Assembly: GCA_000827205.1 (NCBI GenBank)
Contig: KN832555.1
Location: forward strand, 24,298-85,044
Direction of reading: 5' to 3'
DNA length: 60,747 bases
Source of the DNA: Plicaturopsis crispa FD-325 SS-3
Taxonomy: Eukaryota; Basidiomycota; Agaricomycetes; Amylocorticiales; Amylocorticiaceae
Shown: in pieces, positions 11,113 to 24,979 of the stretch
Numbering within the stretch: position 1 is the first letter of the stretch
Layout: every line of letters begins with the position of its first letter
Program-made: the position numbers and the translations under genes
The notes under the pieces: model-generated
What the model was told of the DNA's origin: nothing
The model's input: only the letters and a program-made list of their open reading frames with translations
Databases searched by the model: none

Positions 11113-13250
11113 ATGGTGGACATCGACATAACACAGACGTTCGGTGCGCTCTTGGTGGGCGCGTTACTCGCGACGGCGTGAGTCTCTTCATCATCTTTCG
11201 ATCTTCTGTGGTTTGATTGACAACCTGCCGATAGTCTTTCAGGCATCGTCGTGGTACAATGCTTCCTGTATTTCAGAACATTTCGCTCCGACCCCCCGCG
11301 CACAAAGTTGTTGGTATGTGGACTCGCGTTGCGCCATGCCGTTTCAAGTGGTTTAACTCAGGCGAGCACAGGTTTCTGTCATCTTGTCAGTACAGCCCGA
11401 AACTTCATTCGCAAATCGTGGAACTCAGTGTTTCATTGCATAGGGTGGTCGACACTTGCCACAGCGTCTTCATATGGGCATCGGTATGGGACTATCTCAT
11501 CGTCCATTTTGGCGACGCTTCTAGGAGAGACTTCATTCCAACGTATGTGACATTCATTGTGTACATTCTCGTCAACGCTCATTGTACCCACGCAAAGGAC
11601 CATCGCGGTAAGTACTCGTAATTAAATATCATTTTTCCCCGAGCTCATGGCGATTGATGCCAGCTTACCATTGCATTGACGGTACGCTCGTATCAGTAAC
11701 TAGCACAACGAATTCGTACTGACCACACGCCGGTTCTCATAGGCTATCCTTACCTTCTGCGTATATTGGTAAGCCGTCGCCGTCGCCTACTCGCACTTGA
11801 CCTCAGCAGTATCTTTGCCAGTTTCTTTTGTCACAGAATATTCAAACGTGAGCCTGTCTCAAGTCTAACTAGATGATTGAACTGCGAATAACGTTGCCGT
11901 TCAACTAGTCAGTCAGCGCAACTGGTATATTACCGTCCCTGTGGTATGTCGAAAGTACTAGGCATGGTGATAAGTAGGACTGACATGCCGTTTTCGCTAG
12001 CTTGTGCTTTCATTTTTACGGTTATGTACGTCTTGGTTTCTCTCACTATATGCCGCGCAAGCTGAACTTTCGGCTCTCTAGGTGCAGCGACTGGTAAGTC
12101 GTCACGGGTCGAAGTCCTCCCAGAGGCTGTACTGAGCCCTCGCGTTGCACCAAGTCACGACCACAGAAATGCAGGTGCAATTTCTCGCCGTCAATTGTCC
12201 TGTATAGCTGACGATGGCTCTAGGATACGGTTACGAAGTTATGTCCTATTTACGCAGTCATATGCGGTGCGCATCGCGGCCCCTTCCTACCAACCGCTCG
12301 CCCAGGCTAATGCTCTTCACAGTGGATATTTACCATCGGTCTCGCGCTCTCGTCGGTGATCGACGTCTTCATCGCCGCATCCCTCTGCTATTTTCTGCGC
12401 CACAGCCGTACGGGCCATTCTTCGTAAGTGCTCCTCAATGTTTGGGGACGAGAGGTCATGCTGATGGATGGACAGTCTGGACCATGTTCTCGATAAGCTG
12501 ATGCTCTACACCCTCGAAACTGGGTTGCTTACCTGGTTCGTCGCGCACATCTATGCTTTACTTATGCTTACCCTCGATTCTATAGTGCCGCTACGGTCGT
12601 GGCCATGCTCTGCGTAAGTTTTTTCGAGAGCAGCTCTCGATGCTCACATTCTTACTGACTTGACGCGACTGGCCAAAACCAGTGGTTGACCATGCCGGAC
12701 AACCTCATCTTCCTGGGATTCCACTTCGTCATCTGCAAACGTGAGCATTCCCTCTCTTCCCACATCATCTATCATCTACAAATCTTACAGTCTACTCCAA
12801 TTCGCTACTTGCAACGTGCGTAGCATACGATCTAGCTGTCTCACGAGTTACTAAACACGATGGTACCTTAGTTTGAACACTCGCAAGCACCTGCAGAGGT
12901 CGCCGAACTCAAGTCCCGAGGAAAGGGGCGGGCGCCTGAACCGCATCGACTTACAGTCCACCCAGGACTGCTACGCGGTGTGTTTGATACCATTTTTCCC
13001 GGACGGCCGTGCGGGCTGACATTTGGGACTTCTCTGGCATGCCACAGTATCGCATGGATTGGCAGAAGACGTCGAAGGTGTGTTCGCATGGCTGCATCTA
13101 CGAGTTTACGTGAGGCTGATATACCTTGTGTGGAAGCTCGAGATCAACGTCGAGAAGGAGATCAACTACGACGGTGACAATCACGGTAGACACATGCGGG
13201 CGCCGTCTTCCAGCGACGATAGCACCGTATCCGAGCCCATGAGCGCATAG
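11113..13250 (+). CDS. DUF6534-family seven-TM membrane protein, many small exons
   Basis: The start at 11113 (MVDIDITQTFGALLVGALLA) is the typical opening of this large Agaricomycete family. Successive exons give GIVVVQCFLYFRTFRSDPPR, DTCHSVFIWASVWDYLIVHF, LTIALT, AILTFCVYW, SQRNWYITVPV, LVLSFLRL, TMALGYGYEVMSYLRSHM, WIFTIGLALSSVIDVFIAAS, LDHVLDKLMLYTLETGLLT, AATVVAMLC, WLTMPDNLIFLGFHFVICK and YSNSLLATLNTRKHLQ. These are the alternating hydrophobic helices of the family, including its conserved SSVIDVFIAASLCYFL and LETGLLT parts. The tail ends in an acidic/Ser-rich cytosolic segment at 13250. At least 13 exons are needed, several under 20 bases. The function is unknown. Copies are usually numerous per genome and variable. 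The exon around 11330-11440 is the least certain. Confidence 0.8.
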
Positions 13251-14094
13251 ACTGCTCCATGGTTTGTCGGACTCCCTCTTGGCCCCCTTGGGTGGCAAAA
13301 TGGCTCTGTTGTTGTCACAATTTTTCTCCTTCGCGTCGGACGCTTGTCTACTTCATTCTCCTGGCGGCTTTGGGCGGTGTTATCAGAAAAGGACTGTATT
13401 AATGGACTATTCTTGGTGGACTACAGTTTATAATCAAAAGGGCTTTTGTTGATGTCGACTTCGAGTACTTTACACATGTGCATAGTATCATGGACACTTT
13501 GTTTCACTGCATAGCTTCACTGTATACTTAGGCGTTAAACATTTAATCTGAACATTTTGGCAGAATTTTAGCGATTGAATTTACAGCCGTTTGTGGAGCA
13601 TAAGACGCGGCGCAACATTCAATTTGTCTATGGAGGAACTTGTATCCGACGATATCGACATGGAAAATCGACGCCGTAATAACTTGGGCAACGGCGGCGG
13701 CGATGCTGAAGGAGTACGCGTCTCGGCAGAGGTCCTTGGACAGACTTGCACAATCAGGCCCACACTTACCGAGGTAGTCATGGGGTAGAATAGGTACAAC
13801 AAAGACCAAGTCACCGTCCGAAAAGCCGGCCAAAGCTGGCCAAAGCAAGGTCAAAGCGTCAAAGTGGACAACAACAGTAGTTGCCTAATTGGGATTCCGA
13901 AGTCGCGTGTGTCGCGCGCGCACCTTCTTGTCCCAAACTTCAACGTCGATACCGCGACTCGCTTTGAACAAGCCTCGGATTCTATCACTAAACCCCGCAT
14001 ACGTGTCTGCCAAAGCGTTCGAGTGCCAAAGCGACTATCTCTATAATATAAGAGGTGAGATGATGTTTTTCGTCCCAAAGCAACGCACCTCATC
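13251..14094. other. Intergenic, 0.84 kb
   Basis: No supported gene. A cluster of short GGCCAAAGC / GTCAAAGC repeats lies at about 13825-13865. The FunK1 gene core promoter is at the distal end. Confidence 0.5.
14042..14053 (+). promoter_or_regulatory. TATA-like element of the FunK1 kinase gene
   Basis: TATAATATAAGA lies about 45 bases upstream of the ATG at 14095 that splicing supports as the start. Confidence 0.4.
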
Positions 14095-16727
14095 ATGGCG
14101 AAACATAGAGCCCCAGCGACCAGCTCGAAGCAAGAGCCCCTAGTAAAGCGCGCCACTCTAAACAGTGCTCGAATACAGGGAGAATCTGGAGCCGGACCTA
14201 GGTGAGATTCGTATTCTTTCGACCATCGTTCCATCGCATTTACCACGGCCACGCCACGGTCTGTTCACAGTAACAATATCAGCCCACCGCGCCCGGCACA
14301 GCAGCACACAGTCCCCGATACACCCGGTCACTCTGACTCGCAAGGAACGGTCAACGGATACCAATCCATCGAATTGATGAGGATTCCCATGAAGAACGAG
14401 CTCGCGGACTCGTGGGTCGACGGTGGCTCAGACTTCCTAGCCGCCACGGTCAACAGCACGGCAGTAAACAACTGCATCAAGAAAGCTTGCCGAACGCGTA
14501 ACCCCGACAGGGCTGTCGCCGCATTCATCGCAGAGACCTCACTATATGATCGCAATAAGAAGCGGTGGGACATCCCATCAAAGCCGAAGCACGAGACCAA
14601 GCTCTACGATCCAATCAACAAGCTTCTCACCGCCATTCTGGAACACTTCAACCTCACTTCATCGCGCAAGGTCTTCGACTCGAGCAAGAAAAAACTCGTT
14701 CACCTTCAACTGGACCAGGAAATCAACGATATCCACACGAGCCCGGACGTGGTAGTGATGGGGACGGGGGAACACATTTACTTCCGTCAGTCGATCCCTG
14801 ACAAGCCTGGCTATGTACAGTTGACCTCTGCCTGGGAGATCAAGACGGTGAAGAACTACACTTCGCTGGCCAACGAAACACAGCTCGCTATCTACGCTAG
14901 GGAGGCCTTCCGCCAGTCGAACAGCCGCCGCTTCGTATACGGCACGATCATGCATGAGAAGAAGATACGTGTCTTCATGTTCGACCGCTGCGGCGCTGTT
15001 CGTTCGGACTGGGTGGACTATCATGCGAAGCCGGAGACGTTTGTTCGCATCGTCCTTGCCCTTGCGCTCGATGACGCGCCTGCTCTCGGATTCGATCCCA
15101 ACGTGCGCTGGGAAGGTGACGATCGACACATCACCATTGCATCTGGTGGTGCAGCTTCGGGTAAGTACCGCGTCGCGCACCCGAAACTGCGGCACACCGG
15201 CCACCCGTTCTGGTTCCGTCAGACAATTCGTGGGCGGGGCGCCGTCTGCTGGCGCGTGAAGTCGTTAGCGGCCGACGGTCTAGGCAAGGCGCTTGTCATC
15301 AAAGACTCGTGGCGGCCGGTCACCCGTGACCCCGAGTGGAAGTTTCTCGAGGCGGCGAAGGGCCTCAAGGGTGTCGGGCAGGTGGTGGGATACGACTCGA
15401 ATGTCGAGTGGAAGGTCTCGTCCCTGCGGTTCGGAGACTCCTACAAGGGGGAAATGCGGTCATCGGACAAGAAGAAACCTGTGATTGACCGCGTCTTCTC
15501 GCGTGTCCTCCTCGACTGCTACGGGAAGCCACTGGAGTACTTCGATACGAAGCTGGAGCTTTTGTACGCGTTCTATGACGCTGTTGCAGGTATGTATGAC
15601 TCCTTCTCACCTAATCGTCCCTTACATATCCGCAATCTTGCAGGGCATGAACACCTTTGGAATATAGGAATTCTCCACAGAGATGTCAGCCGCAGCAACA
15701 TCCTGCTAGGTGACATGAGTGATGAGGGTAATCGAGGGAGACTCATTGACTTCGATCTCGCTATCGACTTTCTCCACCGCTCTGAGCATGTCGAGGGTGA
15801 ATACATCACAGTGAGTAGTGTTGCTATCACATAGTCTCGCATTTGAGTTAACCTTACACACAGGGAACCCGTGCATTCCAGTCTCGTCGTGTACTGGAAA
15901 CGGAACCGCTGAGAAAGTGGATCCATGATCACATCGACGATCTGGAGTCCTTTTACAATTCGCTCAGCTGGATTTGTTACTCCTACGAGAGCGCGCACAA
16001 TCGAATGAAGGAGCTCCCGAAATTCCTCGTAAACTGGGAGCATGAAGACATTGATATTGCGTATGCAGCCAAATCGGCATTCATGGCACCGGATGAACTT
16101 CCCAAGCAGGTCCCGCATTGGTTCGGCGACATCTTCCAGGAACTCCTGCAAAACCTGCGGAACTTTTGTGTATCCCGAGACCGCGAGAAGGACCGCCTTT
16201 CAAAGACTGACGCACGGACGAACTACAACCTTGCAGACGTGCACGCCGGCGAGACACCCCTACGCTGGACGCCCGCCCAGGACTATGCGGAGTTTCTGGG
16301 CTACGTACAGAAAGCGATCGATCGACTCGAAGCCGAGCCTCCGGAGCCTGCCGCTGGTCCAAGCTCTCTATCCTCTTCGCTCCCTGCTCCAGCAACGCCC
16401 CCACCGCACGCATCACAAAGCAGCACTGGCAGCAGCCAGGACTCGGGTAACGATGCGGATATGCTTCCCTCGTTCCCTAGCCATCCCCACCCACCGTCCC
16501 ACGGCTCGACCACAGAGCCATCCGCCTCCAAAGCAGGGTCCAGCGCGAGCCAGAAGCGGAAAGCGGGCGACGATGGTGCGTCCGATGCGGGGTCCTCCTC
16601 CAAGAAGCAGAGACGCCATCTGGTCGCGCAGGGGTCCGAGTCGCAGGCGGAGTCGTCGTCTTCCGGCCGCAGACGGTCTACTCGTTTGTTGTCTGGCAAG
16701 TCTTCCAAGCCGAACTATAAAGTCTGA
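14095..16727 (+). CDS. FunK1-type protein kinase
   Basis: Fungal-specific kinase-like family, strongly expanded in multicellular basidiomycetes. I place the start at 14095 (MAKHRAPATSSKQEPLVKRA), because exon 14095-14201 joins in frame through a GTGAGA...ACAG intron to NISPPRPAQQHTVPDTPG and the long exon. The N-terminal half has the family segment SWEIKTVKNYT-like (SAWEIKTVKNY). The kinase core shows LGKALVIKDSWRP (Lys candidate), GILHRDVSRSNILL (catalytic loop), GRLIDFDLAID (DFD in place of DFG) and, after an intron at 15811-15864, GTRAFQSRRVLE (activation end). The C-terminus is a long Ser/Pro/Ala-rich tail with basic patches (KKQRRH, GRRRSTR) that suggest nuclear entry. DFD and HRDVS are normal for this family. 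Another short in-frame intron lies at about 15591-15642. Confidence 0.9.
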
Positions 16728-17001
16728 GTACGGAGGTGTTTTCTCACTCTCTGTTCCTATCCTCCCTCTCTCTTCCGATTCGTGCATTGTCTATGGACAG
16801 TTTGGATTGTCGGCCTCCTCTCATATCTTTATTTATCGCTGTATTGCTCTCAAATATCCCAGGTTCTTAGATGTACACTCAACGCTACACCTGTACTCAT
16901 TTATTGTTGGATTGTCCTGGAATACATTTTGCCATTGATTCTGCTTAACTACCGAACTTGAATATTTCGTCAGGGCGCGCGTGCACCGCAAGATTTCAAG
17001 A

Positions 17002-18068
17002 ATGGCGCTGTCTTGCTCTCGCTCGACCACCATGGGCAACCCCGTTGCAGCCCTCGATGCTGAAACCGTCGCCGCTGCCGCCGAACTGCACATCCTCGAC
17101 GCCAATGGCCACAAAGTACTCTTCGGCTCCGTCTACGAGGACCAAAAGACCATCTTGGTTTTTATTCGTATGTACTTACATGTGTCGCTCCGGGTACCGT
17201 CACCGCTCAAGCTCAAGGGACACTGCCAGGCCATTTCTTCTGCGGCGTAAGCTATGTCTGTCACTTTATCGGTTAGGCGTTTACTCCTGCTCCTTTCTCT
17301 AGAACTGCCAGGTGTGTACGATCCGTTGGACTGGGCACTGGTATCGACTAGGCTCTAATAACCGTCTGTCTGTCTCGTCTGCAGCAATATGTCACCCAGC
17401 TCGCTTCGGTACCGCAGGACGCAGTGTCTCAAGCTGGGGTCAAGGTCGTCGTAGTCGGTTGCGGAGGCTGGCAGCCCATCAAAGAGTACGCAGGTACGCG
17501 ACGTTCCAAAGTCCCTCCTCAACACGCACGCGCAGTCTCCCTCCAACCTGACCCTGCTCGACGCCGCAGAAACCACAGGATTCCGTGGCGAGATCTACGC
17601 CGACCCATCGCGCAAACTCTACCACGCCCTCGGAATGACCACCGAGACACTCGCAACCACCCCGGCGGGGCAACCGAGACGCAGTTATCTCACCAGCAGC
17701 GTTCTTGCGAACGCGCTACGCAGTATTTGGGTGCGTGCAAATCATCGCAATTGACAGTTGCTGTACTCCCACTGATATGGTGCTTTCTAGACAGGTCCCA
17801 TGAAAAACCCGACGCTTATCGGGAAACAGGGCAGTCTGTCGCAGCTTGGAGGAGACTTCGTATTTGGACCGGGTATGCTATCCGCGGTTATACCTTCAAG
17901 TTTTTTGTTTACACTCACACTTTACAGGCAATCAATGCTCCTTCGCGCACCGTATGCAGCACACGGAGGATCGTAAGTCGTAAGCACTACTGTCCGCTCC
18001 CTTGCTGATATCTTGTAGACATCGAGGTAGAAGACTTGATGCGCAGCGCAGGCGTCGCATATTCATGA
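17002..18068 (+). CDS. Peroxiredoxin-like (AhpC/TSA, PRXL2/AAED1-type) protein
   Basis: A thioredoxin-fold redox protein. The start at 17002 (MALSCSRSTTMGNPVAALDA) leads to LHILDANGHKVLFGSVYEDQ and KTILVFI. Then come small exons RHFFCG and NCQ, which build a CGNCQ motif, a CxxC redox pair at the usual peroxiredoxin-like position. QYVTQLASVPQDAVSQ, KVVVVGCGGWQPIKEYA and, with the acceptor at 17569, ETTGFRGEIYADPSRKLYHA match the family pattern exactly. Later exons give TGPMKNPTLIGKQGSLSQLG, GDFVFGPGNQCSFAHRMQHT and IEVEDLMRSAGVAYS with a stop at 18068. Eight or nine exons are used. It may also start at the second ATG (MGNPVAALDA). Peroxide reduction is expected from the fold, not shown. Confidence 0.85.
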
Positions 18069-18572
18069 CTTATGCACAGCATCGCTTTTCCCCACCGATG
18101 GCAGGTATTGGAGACCTGTATGTATGCCTATTGCGCACTGTAACATATAACAGCCTACTTGCATGCCGACCAATCACTCTTACGCGTGAGTGGCGCTAGC
18201 GCTGTGCTTTGTTCCATCTTTACGCGGTCATCGTTCTTTTTCTCTGCGTACTTCACTCTCCCGCCTACTCTCATCAATTGTCGCCGCTACTCGTGCTTTC
18301 TGGACCTTCACTCGACTGCTATGCAACTTGGTGGGCCCGAACAGGGTATATAGGCCCGATGCCACTCTCCAGTGGTGGCGCTCCCGGAATGCATTCGGGC
18401 CACCATGGGTCCACGGCCACTCGCGCGCACAATGGAATCCAGCGAACAATGCAGTCACGCTCGCGGTGCCATGTCCACCGCGAGGCTCTATATCAAGCCT
18501 TCCCGGACCTCCTTGTCGCTCATCAACATCTACGACCACTCACTCTCTTCCCACTATAATCAATAATCGATC
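18069..18572. other. Intergenic, promoter of the orphan gene
   Basis: 3' flank of the peroxiredoxin-like gene, then the upstream region of the next gene with a clear TATA element at 18347. No other gene is seen. Confidence 0.5.
18347..18352 (+). promoter_or_regulatory. TATA box of the orphan single-exon gene
   Basis: TATATA in a GGGTATATAGGCC context, about 220 bases before the ATG at 18573. The leader is rich in C/T. Confidence 0.45.
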
Positions 18573-19964
18573 ATGTCAAGATCTGACGCGCGTCAACAAC
18601 GGTCGTCGCTCCAAACTGCTTTGGCGCGCGCGGAACATTGGGGTGCTCTCGCAAACGTCTTGAATAGGCCAAGGCCGACCGTCGTGGGCAGGCCCCTGCC
18701 CGAGGCTGCGCAGCCCGCTACCGACGCTGGGCATGGCCGAAGTGCAAGGACCTTTGTTCGACGATCAAGGCCGTCGACACAGGCGCGGGAAAATGCTCAA
18801 AGTCATGGCGAGCAGTCTCACACTGAGGAACGTGCTGACGCGCCTGGGGAAGGCTCCATCTTGCGCGATGTACACAGGGATGCTGACCCACGGGACGACG
18901 TGACAGATGTCATTGAAGACAACGTGCGTGTGCTCAGGCGGACCTCATCGACCTTGTCATCTAGAACTATCCGCGGTGCGACAGTCGGCGATGACGATGT
19001 AGGCGTGGCGGGTACCGTGAAAGCGCAGCGTCGGGTCCCGACTACGACCCCTCCTAGCGAGGCTTGGCCTTGGGATCGAGACATTGAAACGGATCAGGAC
19101 GACACCAGCCATCAGGAGGCTCTCCCAGCAATCAACGCCCTGGAGGACATCAGTGAATCCGACGACGAATCCGACGGCGAGAGCATCTTTGCCAACATGA
19201 CGGCTGCCGAGATTTTTCGCGAAATCACTGGCGTCTCCCGCGACGTTGCGAATCTGTCGCCGCCTCCTCGCAGCGTCACGTCATGGTCACCCACAGGCCT
19301 CCCATCCCCTGGCTCCTCCGACGGCCCCCTCTCTCCCGGTCCAGGTCCGCGCAGAACCCGGCCGTTCTTCCCGATTCCCCGCGCCCCGGCCCCCGCGAGG
19401 ATCGACGTGTCCGCCGTGAGCTTCGCGTTCCACTTTGACGACGCCCACGGCACGGTGTGGGATGACCAGCCGCTGAGCGCGACCACTTTCGTCCAGGCCA
19501 TGCTAGTGATCACCCCCCACGACCGGCGCGAACGCATCCCCCCGTCAATCCTGCCCCTCCCGACCGCGATATCCCTCTACGCGAAGACGTATACGCATGC
19601 CGCGTCACCCGTCGGCCTGCATGCTGGGATCCGCCCACGGGAGAACAACGGCACGCCGGTGTACCGCTCACATTTCGCGGGCGGGGTGTATGACGGTGCC
19701 GGCGAGCGCTTCGCTACGTCGGGGATATATCTTTCGTCTGAATGGCGGCGCGCGGGCGTGGACGGGGCGTTATGGACGCGCGTGTGCTGGGTGCCTGTGC
19801 CCCTCGAGCTCTTCGGTCCGCGGTACGGCAATTTGGAGACGCGTGTGTTCGCACTCGATGCACATATATGGGTTGGCGGTGCGGGTGGTAGGGGACTCAG
19901 TGTACTCGAGGCGAAGACGCTGTTTAGCGTATCGTACTTGCGTCGTGCGGTGGAGATGAAGTGA
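18573..19964 (+). CDS. Unrecognised single-exon protein, 463 residues
   Basis: One uninterrupted frame from an ATG in good context (CGATCATGTC) with a TATA box upstream. The first 260 residues are hydrophilic, rich in Arg, Ser, Asp and Pro, and look disordered, with an acidic patch (DISESDDESDGES). The last 200 residues look folded: ARIDVSAVSFAFHFDDAHGT, FVQAMLVITPHDRRERIPPS, DGAGERFATSGIYLSSEWRR, ALWTRVCWVPVPLELFGPRY and AKTLFSVSYLRRAVEMK. I know no family with this pattern. The absence of introns is unusual next to its intron-rich neighbours. No signal peptide or membrane segment is seen. It is probably a lineage-restricted gene. Confidence 0.7.
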   Translation: MSRSDARQQRSSLQTALARAEHWGALANVLNRPRPTVVGRPLPEAAQPATDAGHGRSARTFVRRSRPSTQARENAQSHGEQSHTEERADAPGEGSILRDVHRDADPRDDVTDVIEDNVRVLRRTSSTLSSRTIRGATVGDDDVGVAGTVKAQRRVPTTTPPSEAWPWDRDIETDQDDTSHQEALPAINALEDISESDDESDGESIFANMTAAEIFREITGVSRDVANLSPPPRSVTSWSPTGLPSPGSSDGPLSPGPGPRRTRPFFPIPRAPAPARIDVSAVSFAFHFDDAHGTVWDDQPLSATTFVQAMLVITPHDRRERIPPSILPLPTAISLYAKTYTHAASPVGLHAGIRPRENNGTPVYRSHFAGGVYDGAGERFATSGIYLSSEWRRAGVDGALWTRVCWVPVPLELFGPRYGNLETRVFALDAHIWVGGAGGRGLSVLEAKTLFSVSYLRRAVEMK

Positions 19965-20303
19965 CGTTGTTCTGCGCTGTGTACATGCCTCCGTGTATCC
20001 CTAGGACCCACTGTATGAATGTCCCGAAATGCTGTCAATCGTTTGTATCCCTCGTCGCGCAGTGTAAGAGTTATTTGAAAGATACATCGTTGTTATTATA
20101 TCAGTATGCTGAATGATACGAGACGTCTATTACACTACTTGGTATACCAGCAACCTCGGTAAGGCGCGCATCCCGCCGGATAAAGATACAAGTACACACA
20201 CACAGCGCCAGCCAAAGAAAATCGGAAGTCTAAAGCGATCGGTGGTGATGATGCAAGATGATACAGTAGAGATGAGCGGCAGGGCGATTGGAGGGGGTAA
20301 ACC
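19965..20303. other. Convergent 3' flanks of the orphan gene and SNF1
   Basis: AT-rich spacer with ATTATATCAG-type sequence near 20095, likely holding both polyadenylation regions. No gene seen. Confidence 0.4.
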
Positions 20304-22563
<2,260 letters not shown>

Positions 22564-22579
22564 GGCGACGACGGAGGTG

Positions 22580-22665
22580 TAGTATCGCTCGTCGTCGGTG
22601 TCGTCGTTGCGGTCGTTGCGGTCGTTGTCGTTGTGTTCGTCGTCGAAGAAGTCGTCGAGCTCGTC
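22580..22665. repeat. GTCGTT/GTCGTC microsatellite-like run
   Basis: Imperfect triplet/hexamer repeats (TCGTCGTTGCGGTCGTTG type) directly upstream of the preferred SNF1 start. On the minus strand they stay open and would encode an Asp/Asn/Arg-rich stretch if the upstream ATG at 22818 were used. Confidence 0.6.
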
Positions 22666-23913
22666 GTCGCGCACGGTGAGCTGCGAGTCAGACTCCGACG
22701 GCGACTCGAGACCCGAGCGGGTGGCGGACTGGGGTTTCCCACGGGCTCGCGTGCCGGACACGGCATGCAATGCGATGTCCAGGACTTGGACCACGACGTC
22801 GCGGCAAGCGCAGAACATTTTTCTCTCGCAGGTAAATGTATCGTGTCCTATGTGTTTTCACGACACGCTCGCTGCTTTTTCTCGCTTTCACAGACGAGTT
22901 CACACCGACAGAAACGTCTTCCTGTCGCCTGCAGGCTCTTACACAGACCATCACATGATGGCCGCAGTTCGGTGCGGGAAAGCTTAACAGTTCGTATGTT
23001 TGCGGTATCTTGTACGGAAAGTCGAAAGCTACGGGTTACAGGTAAGTCCGTATATCACTTGGCAAGTCCTCGGTGCGCTAATAGGTTTGTGTAGAATCCA
23101 AACTATACATCGTTGTATAATAATATGCATGCACGTTTCGAAACTCAGGATTCTCGAGTTTCGAGCATGCCGCATTGAGTGAAATAGCATGCAGCGGCGT
23201 CCAAAGGACCGTACACGCATTCGGCACCCCCTCGTTTCGATCTACCACCACCACTCGGCACCCGAACGTCCGCCAATCCTTCTTTCCACGAAGCGCGATG
23301 ACAACGTATAAACCAGCGAGTATGCGCTCTTCTAACCCTCTGCGGACCCGCTAGCCGGACACGGTTGGAACTCGTCGAGTATCCAGGCCTGCCAGCGTTC
23401 GGTACCTCACGAGGCGAGAAACTCGAAAAGGACGCACGGAATACCAAGCGGCGTCGACTTGTCTCCTTGCCTCTAGGATCTCTCTTGCGTATCCGCAGCT
23501 CCCTCGTGCAATATCAAAGCGTGCCCATAGCACTCGCTGCCCCAGGATCTGAAGCAAAATTATGTCCGTCGACCTGCCTCGCCTTGGATCAAGTGTCGCG
23601 CTCGATGCGTAGCGTTCGTACAGACGCAGCCATGATTTTCACATATGGACTTTATAAAATCAATTCCGCTGAGGTATATGTCCCATATATACCTGGTCGA
23701 TTATCGGTAGACGTTTAGACCATTGTCGAACTTGTTTCGAATCCCAAGGCAGTTTCAAAAATCACTGAGTCCGGCACAGCGCCACAATTGCCACGTGAGG
23801 ACCGTCGCGTATGTTGCAACATTGCACGCGCGGAATAGCGTGTCTCTCGTTTCCTTTCGCCACCATCCGCTTGACCGCCACTCTCGCTAATCCAAACCGC
23901 GTCGCCTTGCAAC
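22666..23913. other. Long divergent intergenic region between SNF1 and the coiled-coil gene
   Basis: About 1.25 kb without a supported gene. TATA-like elements occur near 23307 (TATAAA) and 23653 (TATAAA). The second fits the plus-strand gene better. Confidence 0.4.
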
Positions 23914-24709
23914 ATGAGACGTGCTCAAAGCGTGCGCCACTACGGCCGCCCGTCGATGGCAAACGCCAGCGGCGCCGACGACCTCGGCGTCCTCAGCGAG
24001 GCCGAATCCACCGAGGACGCCCTGCGCAGAGAGCTGCTCGAGAAGGATCGGGAGAACGACAAGGTGCGTCGCCTCCCCCTTCACTCCTGCACCATATATC
24101 CTCGCGACTCTACTGACGATGCGCGCAGCTAAAAACACAAGTACAGTCGCTGCAGGCGCTGCTCGCGCAGCGCCCGCCGATAGAGACGATCCAGGCGCTG
24201 GAGAAGGAGTACAAGAACCTCGAGTTGCTGCTCGCGGGGACGAATAGGGAGAACGAGCGCGCGATGACCGAGCTCGAGAGGTGCGTCCGTCCTCACTACG
24301 CTGCGTCCGTCCATGCGCACTCGCTGATACGTTTTGCGTGCGCAGGGGAAAGACGCGGGAGAAGATGCTGGAGCGCGAGCTCTCCAAGCTCGCGGGCGAG
24401 AACTGGCAGTCCGTGCTCGACATCTCCCCGCCCGCCGCCGCGGGGTCGCACCAGCGCACCGCGACATCCCACTCGCGCACGGGCACGGCTTCGAGCGGCC
24501 TGGGCCCGGTGACGAGCAGCCTGAACGCACCCGCGTCATCCGGAGCACCCGAGGCCTCGCAGGTGCACGTGGAGCAGGTCCGGCTGCTGATCCTCGGGAT
24601 GGAGCAGCGGCTGCAGGCGCGCGAGGAGAAGCTCGTGAAGAGCGTGCAGCGCGCCGAGGCGGAGGGCGCGCGGTTCGAGGAGATGCGCAAGGAGGTCGTG
24701 GGGGTGTAG
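23914..24709 (+). CDS. Small coiled-coil protein
   Basis: Three exons: 23914-24063 (MRRAQSVRHYGRPSMANASG and EDALRRELLEKDRENDK), about 24130-24279 (LKTQVQSLQALLAQRPPIET, IQALEKEYKNLELLLAGTNR, ENERAMTELER), and from about 24346 to the stop at 24709 (TREKMLERELSKLAGENWQS, then QVRLLILGMEQRLQAREEKL). Both introns have GTGCGT donors and GCGCAG acceptors. Heptads of Leu with Glu/Lys run through most of the protein, broken by a Ser/Thr/Pro-rich linker, so it is almost entirely a two-part coiled coil. I do not recognise an orthologue. Cytoskeletal, kinetochore or spindle-pole proteins have this look, but that is only a guess. Confidence 0.75.
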
Positions 24710-24979
24710 AGCCAGAGGGGGCGACGACGATGAGTGGCTCATGACGATATCTTGGTTTACGAGCTGTTGACGACATATACGCTTTCTGTACTTGTACTGG
24801 TTTCGCGCGCACAATACCCTGCTCGAGCATCGAATGTATGATTTTGGATTTGCATTTTGGGTGAGTGTACAAGTCAGCACGCATAGTGGCATACCGCCGA
24901 ACGCGACATTTTCAGTTCAAGTTGTTTGAATGGGTGATGTACTTATACTTGGTAGTACAAGACAAACCCATAAAAAGAA

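Noticed and set aside
14374-15834. FunK1 gene starting at the first in-frame codon of the long exon
   Set aside because: An upstream exon with its own ATG, TATA element and matching splice phase extends the frame, so 14095 is the better start.
23720-23765. TTCGAATCC motif resembling a tRNA B box
   Set aside because: The flanks do not form a five-pair T stem and no D arm, anticodon arm or acceptor stem can be drawn around it.
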